Made by a program: the position numbers and the translations under genes. Below, piece by piece: positions 32,947-44,814 of a stretch of DNA of 64,000 nt. The stretch spans positions 339,680,502 through 339,744,501 of the forward strand of contig NC_081414.1 in assembly GCF_030272615.1 (NCBI RefSeq), given 5' to 3'. The notes under the pieces are model-generated. The model ran no database searches and was not told where the DNA came from. It saw only the letters and a list, made by a program, of their open reading frames with translations. Every line of letters begins with the position of its first letter. Position 1 is the stretch's first letter. This DNA comes from Cryptomeria japonica. Taxonomy: Eukaryota > Streptophyta > Pinopsida > Cupressales > Cupressaceae.

Positions 32947-35461
32947 TGTTGTTCTCAATTTCTGATTGCTTTGTTTTCTCCACTAGAATCTTAAAACTCT
33001 ATCACTTATGGAGAGAAACAAGATGAAATAGAAACACAAGACAATATTTAACAAAGTTTATACAAAAACCTTCTACACTTCAAGCTTCCACTTAGCTTGG
33101 GTGGGTTTACTCTTTGTGATCACTCTTTCAGTAGATGCAATTAAAGATTTACAGAGAAGACCAGTGCCAACATTCTGCAAACCTTATCACCTCAACATTG
33201 TTGAACATAAAAAAAAAATGTATATTTTCAATTTTGATCTCCAAGAAGGTTATAAAACCTAGAAAATTATACTAGTGCCTTATCTCGACCTTTAGAGTAA
33301 CCTAAAACTAGATAAGAATTCTCAATAGGACATCTTGATACATTTTATCACTTTGATTTCACCAAACTTATATATGCCTAACATATATAAATTTTACCTT
33401 TGTGCTAAACCCAGTTCTCAAATTCAAGCAGAATTATTGATTACTAATAGAAATATTTTAAGTATATCTAATTTCCCTCCTTGAGAGAAAAACCTAAAAC
33501 ATCTCTGTAAATTTTCCTTACAAATCATTCAATTAAATAACCCTAGATTATCTAACCGAACTAGTAAATCAATCATGCATACAAGAAGACAACAAGAATC
33601 TAGGCTCAAAATGCTTTGATCTGTATATTGATATCCTTCATCAAATTCTACATAACTCAGAGTGGTCTTCAAAAAACCAAAAAAACCCTAAATATATTTT
33701 GCCAGAGCTTTTTTACAAATTCTTGTGATGATATTTTCAGTAGTCCTGGTATCCATGTATAATGATATGGATACAAAAAGCTTCAGACTTTCCTAGAAAA
33801 TAGTTTGTTATAACTGTAGTTCTCTCCCAAAAAAGGTTACAACCGCTTTCACTCCTAACTCCCCGAGGGTTGTTAAAATGCTACAGCATCAGTTTTCATA
33901 AATTCAAAAAATGGCACCAATGAATAACAAAATTCTTTTAAACTATTTTCCCTTGGTCTCTGATCCATGAAGGGTAAACATCATGCACCTCCACATAGAG
34001 GATCATCGATCACCATTGGATCAGGCACAACTTACATCCGTTTTACCTTACCTAGGCCATTAGCCTCAAAATGGGTCCCACCGCTTGGTCGCTGATCCGT
34101 GAAGGGTAAACTTTAGACATCTTCGCATAGCGGATTAGTGACTGTCGTTAGATTAGGAACTAACTGCTCGACCTTTACAGTCACTCAAAATACTTGCCTT
34201 TTAAAACCTGACTTTTGCTTCTGCCACTGGCGGTTTATCGTTGATCTGTAAGCTTTAAGATTCGTCCAACTTCCTCTTACGTTATAGAGATAACTGCTAA
34301 TGGATCTTGGACATTCTTGGTCTTTACCTTTTCACCATGGCCATTTACCATTATAGTTTTATCTTAACCATGGCCACTAATGGTTTGGCACTGATTCACA
34401 AACTTAATGAATGAGCTATTTTCCTCTACGGTATAGTGACAACCGCCGATTATTGTCAGACCTACCTAGCCTTTAACCACCTTAACTTTTAAAGTGAGCC
34501 CTTCATGTTACTCCACTTAATTGCAAACTTTTGCTAGATGTCTCCACATGTCAGTCACTTATTTGCTCAAGAGTCTGGCAATTTCCATCTTATGATCGCC
34601 ACATGCACTTTTTGGTGACTGGATCACTTCCTTTTCCTCATGCAGACATCCTATTCTTGCCATTTGGTCTACCATGTAACCTATTCTATCATTGCCACCA
34701 TAGCGGGACCCACCATCTCATCATCACTTGGATCACCAGCTCATCGGTTGCTACTCTGCGAAGGGTAAACTTCAGGCACCTTTGCTTTGCGGAGTAGCAA
34801 TAACCATTGATCATCATCAAACTTTCCCAACCTTTAACCCCTGTAGAGACATTCTCAAAAAAGGTAGGTCCCACCATCTAGTCGCTACTCCATAAAGGGT
34901 AAACTTCATGCATCTTTGCATTGTGAAACAACGCGCGACATCTGATCAACAACTAGGTGCTCGGTCTTTAACATCAGGAGCCGCTTACCTATTGGGCCCA
35001 CCATCTTTTCATTGTTTTGTGAAGGATAAACTTCATGTTACTTCACATTACGAAACAACACACATCATCAGATCATCTTGGAGATGCTAGGTCTTTAACA
35101 TCATTTTATCTCTTTGCGGTATATCTGTGTCCACAAGATCAACAGGAACTTGCATGGTAATTAAAAGACCTGACAAGGAAAATAAAAGACTTAGGAGAAG
35201 GTGAAAAATTAAATAAATATCACAACCTGCCTAGGATAAAACCTAAAAAATGGTCCCTCTTCACACGATGGACTGACCCTTCCACTTAAGTGGAAAAAGA
35301 AACAAGGAAATAGAAGGAGAAACCTTATGACATAGAATTTTGAAAAGAAAAACCATAAACCCTTGAAATATAACCCTCAGGAGTAGAAAGAAACCATGTA
35401 AGCCAAAAAAATATATGAGATTGAAAAGAATAATCACCCAATATTCTAAATAGTGACAACA
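32947..35461 (-). repeat. 3' LTR (element sense) of F
   Basis: On the plus strand TGTTGTTCTCAATTTCTG to AATAGTGACAACA. The partner is 50587-53292; about 9% different over the first 125 bases by eye. The middle (33950-35130) is an array of hairpin-forming repeats. ORFs here (for example 34531-34797) are incidental. Confidence 0.9.
33950..35130. repeat. Array of hairpin-forming units in the F LTR (first copy)
   Basis: Degenerate units 130-170 bases apart share a loop core AGGGTAAACTTCA. The flanks pair: at 34087 GTCGCTGATCCG with CGGATTAGTGAC; at 34746 GTTGCTACTCTGC with GCGGAGTAGCAA; at 35018 TTGTTTTGTGAAG with CTTCACA and AAACAA. Stems differ between units while pairing is kept. Confidence 0.65.
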
Positions 35462-35851
35462 ATAGCTCTGATTGGGGATGGTTGGATGCAAGACCAACAC
35501 AAGAACACAGAAAACTCTGGAAAGTAGACCAAAAAACATACCCAAAAAATCCAACAAAGCAAACCTAAATATGTACAGACTACAACCTACTGTGCATGGA
35601 CTTGTAAAAAACTTTAAGAGAAGTAATACTTCAGAAATTATCCATGCACTAGAAATTATCCATGCACTAGAAGTATGAGTCTTTTCCATTAATATCATAG
35701 ACAATAGAAGGGCCTATCTATAGTGACTCAAATTTTTTGTGCTTGCCCTTATCTTGTCCTATTGAATTCCATTGAAGAACCATGTCACCAATTTGAAACT
35801 TCCTTGATGTGGTTCTTTTGTCAAAAAGATACTTGGACTGCAACTAAATCT
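35462..35851 (-). other. 3' noncoding region of element F
   Basis: 390 bases between the integrase remains and the LTR. A 147-codon minus-strand frame overlaps it and the LTR (35261-35704) but shows no recognised domain. No convincing polypurine tract is visible next to the LTR (minus strand CCCCAATCAGAGCTAT), perhaps through mutation. Confidence 0.5.
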
Positions 35852-36966
35852 TCAAGTTTCTTTTATGAGCCAGAGTCTTGATTTCTTCCACTTCCACCAT
35901 CTGAACCATTCTGTCTTCCATGGGTTCTGACAATCCAACTCCTCAGCTTGTAGGAATTTATATACAAGGAGAAGGTTGTTGACTGGCACCATAGTTTGTG
36001 TACCATAGACCAATTCAAACGATGATAAACCAATTGCTTTCTTAATAGTAATCCTATCTGTCCATAAGGCCAATTTTAGTTTCTGATCCCAAGACCTTTT
36101 GTTCTCCTCAAGAGTTTTCTTGATAATATTCAAAAGGCTTTTATTGCTTGATTCTGCTTGGCCATTTCCTTGTGGATGGTACGGTGAAGAATAAGGCATG
36201 ATTATTCCATGGCTAATACAAAATTTAGTGAATTCCCTAATCTAAAACTCATGGTATTATCCATTATCATTTTCACAAGAATACCGAATCATGTTATGAC
36301 ATTATCCATCAAAAATTCAATGACAACTTTATTAGTGGCTCTTTAAGTAGGTATAGCCTCAATCCACTTAGTAAAGTAATCAGTGGCCACTATGATCCAT
36401 CTGTGACCTCTTCTTGACTTCTTAGATATTTGCCCAATAAAATCAATGCCCCACTGGACAAAAGGGGCTTCCACTGTATCTAGGTTAAGGGGCAAAGCTC
36501 CTTCATACTTTAACTTAGAAGAAATTTCTTGGCATGGGTCACACCTCTGAACATACTCATGGGCATCTTTGAACAAAGTGGGCCAATAGTATCTAGCCCA
36601 AACTATTTTACCAGTTGAGGTCTTGGCTGAGTAATGGCCTCTACATACTCTATTATGCATTTCAGTTAGCATCCTTCAAGCTTGGGATTTATCTAGGCAC
36701 ATCAGCAATGCCCCATCACTACTTCGCCAATATAGATCACTTTGAATAAGGGCATACTTTTGAGACTTAAGTTTCAATGTCCTTCTTTGATTAGGAGTCA
36801 TTCCTTCTGGGCAAGCTACATCCCTCAGAAAATGTACTACTTCTGAGTACCAAGGTTGTGTCTCAATACTTGTGACCAGGACATTCTCAATTTCAACATT
36901 GTTAACTTCAACATCAAGGAAATTTGATCCAGCCATCAACTTATCAAGGCCTAACCCTCTTAACAA
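35852..36966 (-). pseudogene. Integrase of Gypsy element F
   Basis: In element sense: linker from 36966, HHCC zinc finger (HNRVCRGH ... CDPC, near 36655-36530), the first catalytic Asp in WGIDFIGQI (near 36440), the second in a damaged NDNG block (near 36270), and the Glu in YHPQGNGQAESSNKSL (near 36160). Stops and shifts at 36673, 36342 and around 36270 break it. The residues themselves survive, so loss of function was by stops. Confidence 0.85.
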
Positions 36967-37446
36967 TTTGGTAATCTTGATTTCTAAATCAAACTCTTAA
37001 ATCTGATTTATCCATCTGCACCTCTTGCCTCTGACCTCGGACTAAGATAAGATGTCCTTAATAGTCATATGTGGGACATAAGCAACTATTTGTGCATTTA
37101 AAAAATATGGCCGAAATGCTTTTACAACTTTAACTAGGGCATATGCTTGCTTTTCCATGATTTCCTATTTAAGCTCTGTAGATTGTAAATATTTACTATA
37201 AAAAGAAATAGGGTGTTCATATCCCTCAACATCTTTTTGAAGTAGGACCGCTGCCACTATATGATAGGAAGCAAAAGAGAACAATGAAAAGGGCTTACTA
37301 TAATCAGGGGACTTCAACACTAGTGCCTCTTGAATAGCCTTTTTAACTTTATCAAAATCTTTTGCAGCTTCTTCATCCTATGAAAACTTTGCATCTTCTT
37401 AAGAAACTTAACAATAGGTTTAACTATTTCAGCAAAGAGAAATGGA
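36967..37446 (-). pseudogene. Gypsy-type RNase H of element F, degenerate
   Basis: In shifted frames the minus strand reads ALVLKSPDYSKPFSLFSFA, then VEGYEHPISFYSKYLQS and QAYALVKVVKAFRPYFLNA, the normal RNase H block following a Gypsy RT. The usual first catalytic Asp (DAS) appears replaced (FAS). Several stops. Confidence 0.7.
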
Positions 37447-37963
37447 TCATCTGACAAAATTTACCTTGCCCAGGAAAGGTTGAATGCCTTTGACATTCTT
37501 TGGCTCAAGTACATTGTTTATGGCTTTGATCCTTTCAGGGACTATTCTAATCCCTTTCTTGGAGATAATATGCCTAAGCAACTTCCCTTCAGTGACTGCA
37601 AAATGACACTTTTTAGGGTTTAGGGAAACACCTAACTCCAGAGCTTTGCTAAAAACTTTTTCCAAATGACTGCAGTGATCATCTGCCCTTTTAGAGAAAC
37701 ATGTTAAATCATCTTGGTACACAACCATGATGATAAATTCCTTGAAATCTACATCCATTTCTCTCTAAAAAGTAGCTCCAACATTTTTAGGACCAAATGG
37801 CATTCTCACATATACATCCGTCCCCCAAGGGGTGGTAAAAGAAGTCTTAAACTGTTCAGGCTCTTTTACCAAAACCTAATTATACCTTGAGAATCCATCC
37901 ATCATGGACAATATATCACAACCAGCTACTCTTTGCAACATTGCCTCCATATCGAGGGAAGAA
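37447..37963 (-). pseudogene. Reverse transcriptase of element F, 3' part (palm and thumb)
   Basis: Reads TTPWGTDVYVRMPFGPKN, then after a stop MDVDFKEFIIMVVYQDDL (catalytic YQDD at about 37720-37705; YVDD, YIDD or YLDD is usual), HLEKVFSKALELGVSLNPKK and FLGKVNF. G is inserted upstream; the N-terminal part is at 45875-46260. Confidence 0.85.
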
Positions 37964-37968
37964 TAATT
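37964..37968. repeat. Left target site duplication of element G (TAATT)
   Basis: Repeated exactly at 45875-45879. Confidence 0.93.
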
Positions 37969-39007
37969 TGTTGGTATTTTGGGATGGTTTTGTCATTGAT
38001 GTCAACACCTACTAATACTTATCAACTCTGGCACTTTGGAGAATCAACAACATTTACCGGCAAACACGTGACTTATGCACAGTCGCCGGTATCTGGTACA
38101 CCGGTAGGATATACTGTTCATCAACACTTGGAATGGCATGGAAAACACCTGGTTATGTTGAAGACATTGTTTGGACACTTCATCTTGGAGATTTGTTCAT
38201 TGGCATATTCGTATTTGCATATTTGATGTTACCGACAAATAGGTCCAGGTTATACACCGACAGGTTTATCTTTTTTAGATGAGAACAACACACTATGGAG
38301 ATGTCTTATTAATCTTATAAATACATCAAGCTGACATGTTGAATCGGTTATTGCATCAGACACTGTTTTATTTGTAAATTGATTTTATTATAATATCTTT
38401 TAGAGTCAACCTACTAAAATTGGTCTTAGGTTATGATATAAATGTAAGATCTTATTTGTAAGATCAATAGTGGATTGCAAAATATGAATTGTGTAAAGGT
38501 ATATGCTATAATAAGCAGAGATATACATGCATACATCATTTGAAGGTTGAAGGAAGTTTTTTGCGAAGACAATTAGAACTACACTGGTATTGAATCCAAC
38601 ATAGGAAGATGCTAATTTGAGCAGTACATCGTTATTGGATTTAACCATCCAATTGTAGTCAGCGTGACTCCTATTTGTGTTTGAGCAATGAGCTCTAGGC
38701 GCTTGGCCTTTCTGCATGTGCACACCTCATTTGTATACACATACTATCTACAGTAGTATCATCTAATTGTGGGTAAGGTTTCCCACCATGGTTTTTCCCC
38801 TTACAAGGTTTCCAAGTACAAATATTGGTGTTATGTTTTGTGGATGTTATTGTCTTTCTACTTCATGCATTAATATTTACCAATACTATAATTAACTGAT
38901 AAAACTATCTATCGACATAAAAGATTGGTTTACCGATATTAATCATTTAAGTTGATTAAGTTATTTTTGGTTTGAATTTGTTGAACAATTGTCACCAGGA
39001 CCTAACA
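37969..39007 (+). repeat. 5' LTR of Copia element G
   Basis: TGTTGGTATTTTGGGATG to GGACCTAACA. Relative to the 3' LTR it has lost the C-run module near its end. Shared module CCCACCATGGTTTTTCCCC near 38784. Confidence 0.9.
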
Positions 39008-39021
39008 ATTGGTATCAGAGG
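39008..39021 (+). other. Primer binding site of element G
   Basis: ATTGGTATCAGAGG, one change from the Copia consensus. Confidence 0.8.
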
Positions 39022-39064
39022 TTAGTCCTCTTTTTGTAGAAGTTTAACAGCTTGAGGAGATCCA

Positions 39065-40146
39065 ATGTCTACTAACTATTTCAGGAAGGATAGTCCTAAA
39101 CTTGATGGAACCAACTATGGCATATGGAAGATCAGAATGCAGACACATCTGAATTGCATTGGAAAGGACATCTGAGATGTTACAAAGAATGGCTATATTT
39201 CTCCTACTCAGAATTAGCCTAATCCACCTAACTTGGCTAAAGATGAAGAAAATGATTGCAAACCAAGAGAAGCACTTTTGAATGCATTATCATATTAGAA
39301 AATCATGGGATTATTAGATAGATCAACACCTAAAGCTATTTGGGATCATTTGGAAACACTGAATGAAGGAGATTCCACAGTCAAAATTGCAAAACTTGAA
39401 AGCTTTCGGGTCAGGTATGAAAATCTAAAAATGGAAGAAGATGAAAGGATTTCTGCTTTTATGGAAAGAGTTAATGAAATTGTTTTGGGTATTAAATGCT
39501 GTGGAGGAACCTTAAGTGAAGATGAAATTGTTTCAAAAGTTTAAGAGGATTTCTATCGACATATAAAATGAAGGTTACTGCTATAAATGAGTTAAGAACA
39601 ATGCCTAATACATCAGTAACTAGGGATACACTAATTGGAAAACTTTTAGCTTTTGAAATTGAGGAATTTGGTCCTATTGCTATTATAAAGATAGATTTAT
39701 CTTTTAAGTTATCAACATCATCTACACCATCATTTGACAAGTATGATTGGAAATCCTTTTATGCAAGAGAACTTGACGAAAGCAGGAGAGAAAATGAAGA
39801 ACTTGTAGAACTTGAAGCACTATTTGCAAGAAAAATGAGTAAAGGTCCAATTGGAAGTAAGTATGAAGGTAAAGCACCCTTTAAATATTTCAATTGTAAT
39901 AAGATTGGTCATATGGCTTCTAGATGCCCTGATAGACATGCTAGACTAAGAGAAGAAGCTACGAGAACATACAAGCCTAACTCTGAATATCAGAGATACA
40001 GATTTAAGAAGAATAAAGATAAATCTTGTTATCTTGTTGATGAAGGAGTGACTGATGATTTTGATGAAGATCCAACAGACAATGGATGGATTTTTGTTGC
40101 TATAACAGAAGATCAACCGACACCTATTGTTCAACCGATAGAATAG
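39065..40146 (+). pseudogene. Broken gag of Copia element G
   Basis: Starts MSTNYFRKDSPKLDGTNY; stops at the codons after GKDI, PTQN and ALSY, and a frameshift near 39541-39568. Core: AIWDHLETLNEGDSTVKIAK. Zinc knuckle YFNCNKIGHMASRC has Tyr for the first Cys. The last stop (TAG, 40144) precedes the protease in the same frame, so gag and pol were one polyprotein. Confidence 0.85.
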
Positions 40147-40560
40147 GCCTTGGTAGCTAAAATTGAAGTTAAGGATGAATGGATCATTGATTCAGGATGC
40201 TCACATCATATGACTGGTGATAAAAGTAAATTCTTGAACTTTCAGGAATATAATGGAGGCTTACTGAGATTTGGAGATGATAAAGCTTGTTTTATCAAAG
40301 GCAAAGGTACAATATCTCTTAATGGTAAGCATAATACTGGCAATGTTTACTATGTTGAAGGTTTAAAGCATAATCTTTTGAGTGTTGGCCAATTATTTGA
40401 GAAAGGATTTCAGTTACAATTCAAGAATGGAAAATGCAAAATCATGAATAGAACTGGTTTGGAAATTGCAACTAGAAATGAAACTAGAGGTAATATATTT
40501 CATTTGAATAATAGTGAAAAGACATGCTTGATTGCACACATTGATGAAAGTTGGCTATGA
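40147..40560 (+). pseudogene. Aspartic protease of Copia element G
   Basis: WIIDSGCSHHMTGD retains the catalytic DSG (near 40180); then LRFGDDKACFIKGKGTISL and VYYVEGLKHNLLSVGQL. Open for 136 codons to a TGA where relatives have Trp (SWL*HKRL). Confidence 0.85.
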
Positions 40561-41527
40561 CATAAGAGACTTTGTCATGTAAATTTTGATTGCATGGTAA
40601 AAATCAGTACTACTAAGGCAGTTAGAGATTTACCTAAGATTGCCAAACCTCACAATCTAGTATGTAAGGAATGTCAATTTGGAAAACAAGTTAGAGCTAC
40701 TTTTAAAAGTATTCTAGAAAAATCAAATAATGCTCTTGACTTAATTCATACTGATTTATGTGGTCCAGCTAAAACTAAAAGTTTACAAGATGATATATAT
40801 TTCATGCTAATCATTGATGACTACTCTAGAATGTGTTGGGTTACTTTTCTCAGAGAAAAATCAAAAGCACTTGGGAAGTTCAAACTATTCAAAGCAATGG
40901 TAGAGAATGAAACCAGATCAAGGAGGAGAATTTACATCTAAGGAATTTAATGCATTCTGTGAACTGAATGGAATCAGAAGACAACTATCAGCACCCCGGA
41001 CACCACAATAGAATGGAGTTGTAGAGAGGAAAAATAGAACCATCTTGGATGTAGCTAGAAGTATGTTATCAGAAGAAAATCTATCACATGTGTATTGGAT
41101 AGAGGCAATAAACACATTGATCTATACATTCAACAAAGTTCACAACAAAGGAGAAAACGGTAAGACCCCTCAGGAACTATGGTTTGGTATTACTCCTACT
41201 CTTAAATATTTCAGAATATTTGGAAGCAAATGCTATATTAGAAGAGATGACTATATTGGCAAATTTGATCCTAGAAGTGATGAAGGAATATTTCTTGGTT
41301 ATTCATTTAAGAGTAAGATATATAGATGTTTTAACAAAAGATTGCAGAAAATTGTTGAGAGTACAAATGTAAAGATTGATGAACAATTCAGACGAACTTC
41401 AAGGTATATAGATTTTGAACTGGAAATAGAAATTCTAACAAATGAATCCACATTGAATCCACCGGTACAAAATGAAGATACAGTTACACCATTATCATCT
41501 GAAAATTCCACTGTAACTGAGGAATAA
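40561..41527 (+). pseudogene. Broken integrase of Copia element G
   Basis: Zinc region HKRLCHVNFD with CKECQFGKQ, then core ALDLIHTDLCGPAKTKS and IIDDYSRMCW. A deletion near 40915 removed the codons before DQGGEFTSKEFN and shifted the frame. Third block NGVVERKNRTILDVARSML; C-terminal FGSKCYIRRDDYIGKFD and FLGYSFKSKIYRC (41045-41527). Confidence 0.85.
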
Positions 41528-42370
41528 CAACAAACAAAGACACCTCGGTATGTAAGACTGAATCACTCTAAAGATTAGATAATTGGAAACAAGTATAAAG
41601 GAGTTATGACAAGAGGAAGACTAGCAAACAAAGAGGTATGTCTTATTTCTCAAATTGAACCATCGTCAATTAATGAGGCATGTGAATATAAATACTAGAT
41701 TAAAGCTATGGAAGAGGAACTAGAACAAATTGAGAAGAATAACACTTGGCCATTAGTTCGCTGGCCTAAAGACAAAAATGTGATTGGAACAAAATGGGTA
41801 TTTAGAAACAAACTTAATGAAGATGGTAAGGTAATTAGAAATAAAGAAAGACTAGTGTGTAAGTGATATTCTCATAAAGAAGGAATTGATTATAATGAGA
41901 CCTTTGTACAGGTAGCTAGAATTGAGGCAGTCAGATTATTCTTGGCTTTTGCAGCACACAAGAACTACAAAGTATATCAAATGGATATTAAATGTGCATT
42001 TCTGATTGGAGATCTTGAAGAAGAAGTTTACATTGAACAACCTGATGGATTCTCTTTGACAATAACAAAGATATGGTTTGCAAGTTAAGGAAAGCTTTGT
42101 ATGGGTTGAAACAAGCTCCAAGAGCTTGGTATGCAAGATTGGATAAGTATCTTTTGAAGATTGGATTTTCTAAAGGTAATGCTGACAACAACTTATATTA
42201 CAAAGTGACTAATGATGACATCTTGGTTATAGAAAGTTATGTTGATGATATAATTTTTGGAGGAGAAGATGAATTATGTAAAGACTTTTCTATTGAAATG
42301 CAGCAAGAGTTTGAAATGCCTATGATTGAACAAATAAAATTCTTTTTAGGATTGCAGATTTCATAGACTG
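41528..42370 (+). pseudogene. Broken reverse transcriptase of Copia element G
   Basis: [49 protein letters not shown], then a frameshift near 42060 and [19 protein letters not shown] with the catalytic ESYVDDIIFGGEDE (YVDD intact) in 42073-42366. Confidence 0.88.
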
Positions 42371-42718
42371 ATAAAGGTATATTCTTGAGTCAATCCAAGT
42401 ACTTGAAGGAGTTATTAAAGAAATTTGGGATGGAGAACTCTAAACCGGTAAGCACACCTATGACTACAAATGACAAATTATCACTAAGGGATGAATCTAC
42501 ACCTGTTAATCCGACTAGGTACAAATCTATGATAGGAGGTTTAGTGTATTTAACATAAACAAGACCAGCTATCATGAATTCAATATGTATTGTTTCAAGA
42601 TTTTAGAGTAATCCTAGAGAAAATCATGAATCAACAATAAAAAGGATTTTCTGGTACTTACAAGGTACTACAAATCTTGGATTATGATATCCTAGAGATG
42701 AAAACTTTGAATTATGTG
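42371..42718 (+). pseudogene. RNase H of Copia element G, 5' part
   Basis: YLKELLKKFGMENSKPVST, then MIGGLVYLT-like remains with stops, to YPRDENFELC. Cut by H within codons leading to AYTDANWVGDVDDRKSTTG; ends with the ATGTG duplication (42714-42718). Confidence 0.8.
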
Positions 42719-43980
42719 TGTAGGTTAGGAAATAGGAAATCATCACAAAACAAGATAAACGTAAATAGCTCAATCACAAATGCATTCATTGCAATGATCT
42801 AATCCTAAACAACACTCAATAGAGACATGAGATAAAGCATTCAAAAATGAAAGATTATGCAAACCATAGACATGACTTGAACGCTCCTTCATGCAGCTCC
42901 ATTGTTCCTCTTTCCTCTTCAAATGGTTGGATTGTGGATCTCACCTACAAGTGCACACACACAATTGAAAGCAAGATGGACATTGATTATTGATCAAGAG
43001 TACTAGAAGCATAAATTTGATAGTCTGATTAAGGATTATTAATTAGCGGCTAAGGATTTGATTGAAGAAAATCATCCAATTTATAGAAGAATTGGAGAGA
43101 TGACAAGATTAGCAAGATCCAATTCAAATGGAAATTGCAAATCAATTATGTCAATTATGACAAATTATGCACCTTCTATGCAAAATTTGATAGATTGATA
43201 ATTGATGACAAATTATGACAACTTCTATGTCAAAATTGATTGATTGTCAATTATGACAAATTTATGACAAATTGACATGTCATTTCCATGAATTTAGGAG
43301 AGAAATAGGAGGAAATTGAAATTAGGAATTAAGAAATTAGAAAATTGAAATTGATGAAAATTAAGAATTAGAAATTGATGGAAAATAGGAAATTAGGTAA
43401 ATTAATTAATAATTATTTATTTATTAATTAATTCACAAAGAGGAATAATTAGCCAATTAAATGAACATTTAATTGCAATGAGAAGACCTAGGATAAATAA
43501 ATAATTATTAATCCTAAAGGAAGAAAATGATAAGCAAGGTTAAATGACTAAATCATGAAACCCTAGAAGATGAATTAGGTCTTGATGAAAGATAATTGAC
43601 TCGATCATGATTTTGAATTAATAAATGACCAGTGTTGATAAATGATTTGATTGAGGTTGGTTGACAAAAATCAATGACAAATTGACGAAATTGACATGAT
43701 TGAAAAGGACAAGGATCGATGACGAATCGATCGCAATATGACAAGATTGACAAAAGGACAAAGATCGACCAAAATCATGATTGAAGATTGTTGTCGACAA
43801 GACCAAATTCGAAGGCGAGATGAATGAAGAATACAGAAGAATGACTCGATGCTTGCAAATGATAAAGATCAAGTGCAAATCATAGGAGAAATGTTAATGC
43901 GACGCAAAAACCTTAAATAAGGCAATGCACAAATGTTAAAGCATGACTTCGCAAGCGTTGACCATTTTTAGGTGTCTACA
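42719..43980. mobile_element. Element H: probable solo LTR inserted in G
   Basis: 1262 bases, TGTAGGTTAG to GGTGTCTACA, flanked by a perfect ATGTG duplication (42714-42718 and 43981-43985). No internal pair of direct repeats, no ORF of note; AT-rich with runs of degenerate AAATTGATGACAAATTATG and a purine-rich middle. TG...CA ends and a 5-base duplication fit a solo LTR left by LTR-LTR recombination. Its family is not otherwise present here, so orientation and superfamily are unknown. Confidence 0.8.
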
Positions 43981-43985
43981 ATGTG

Positions 43986-44458
43986 CATACACAGATGCAA
44001 ATTGGGTAGGAGATGTGGATGATAGAAAAAGCACCACCGGTTGAGCATTTTTTCTTGGAAGTAGATTAATTTATTGGTTGAGTAAGAAACAAAGTTTTAC
44101 ATCTTTATCAACAACAGAATCAAAATATGTTGCAGTAGCAACTAACTGTACACAGGTACTATGGTTTAAGCAAATGTTGAAGGATATAAAGGTAAAATGG
44201 AAGGAGCCTATTACTATCTATTGTGATAACACTACAACAATTGATATATCTAAGAATTGAGTATTACATTCTAAAACCAAACATGTTTCTATCAAACTAA
44301 ATTTTCTAAGGAAAAATGTTGAAGCAAAAGAAATAAAACTGGTTTATGTGAATACTAAAGAGCATATTGCAGATATTTTCACTAAATGTCTACCTAAGGA
44401 GACTTTTGAATATCTCAAATACTAGATTGGGGTCATACCCCCACCAATAGAGACTTAG
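43986..44458 (+). pseudogene. RNase H of Copia element G, 3' part
   Basis: YTDANWVGDVDDRKSTTG (catalytic Asp present), stop, then FFLGSRLIYWLSKKQ, STTESKYVAVATNCTQ, ITIYCDNTTTIDISKN, stop, and HSKTKHVSIKLNFLRKN to the end of pol. Confidence 0.88.
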
Positions 44459-44814
44459 ACAATGATGATAGTCATCAACCGATAGAATTAACAGAAAAAT
44501 CTTTTACTCTGACTTTGATGAGAAAGCTACTTCTCAGGGGGAGTAGTTGGTATAGTGAATTGGTTGGTATTTGTATCTGAAAAATGGTCTTTATATTGTT
44601 TTGGCATTTGATGTCAAAGGGGGAGATATTGGTATGGAAAAACACAAGAAAAACACTTGTCACTCCCAGGGGCAGAGATTGTTTATATCTGAATTTTGAT
44701 TTCTGGTTATGATCTCTTTTTGGGAGATTGTTGGTTTTTGGTATTTGGCATTTCTGTTTTGGCACTTTGATGGTTTTTCCATCTTGTGTTGCCATCAATG
44801 CCAAAGAGGGAGAT
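44459..44814 (+). other. 3' noncoding region of G with repeated polypurine tracts
   Basis: The terminal tract AAAGAGGGAGA (44803-44813) touches the LTR. A better copy, AAAGGGGGAGA, is at 44616-44626, and CAGGGGGAGTAG lies near 44536. No ORF on the plus strand. Confidence 0.75.

Noticed and set aside
34531-34797. Cys/His-rich 88-codon frame in the F LTR (also 52246-52440)
   Set aside because: Part of the hairpin repeat array; the counterpart frame in the other LTR differs in length and ends.
43140-43440. Degenerate repeats around ATTGATGACAAATTATG, possible satellite or CRISPR-like array
   Set aside because: Irregular spacing and no unique spacers; internal low-complexity sequence of solo LTR H.
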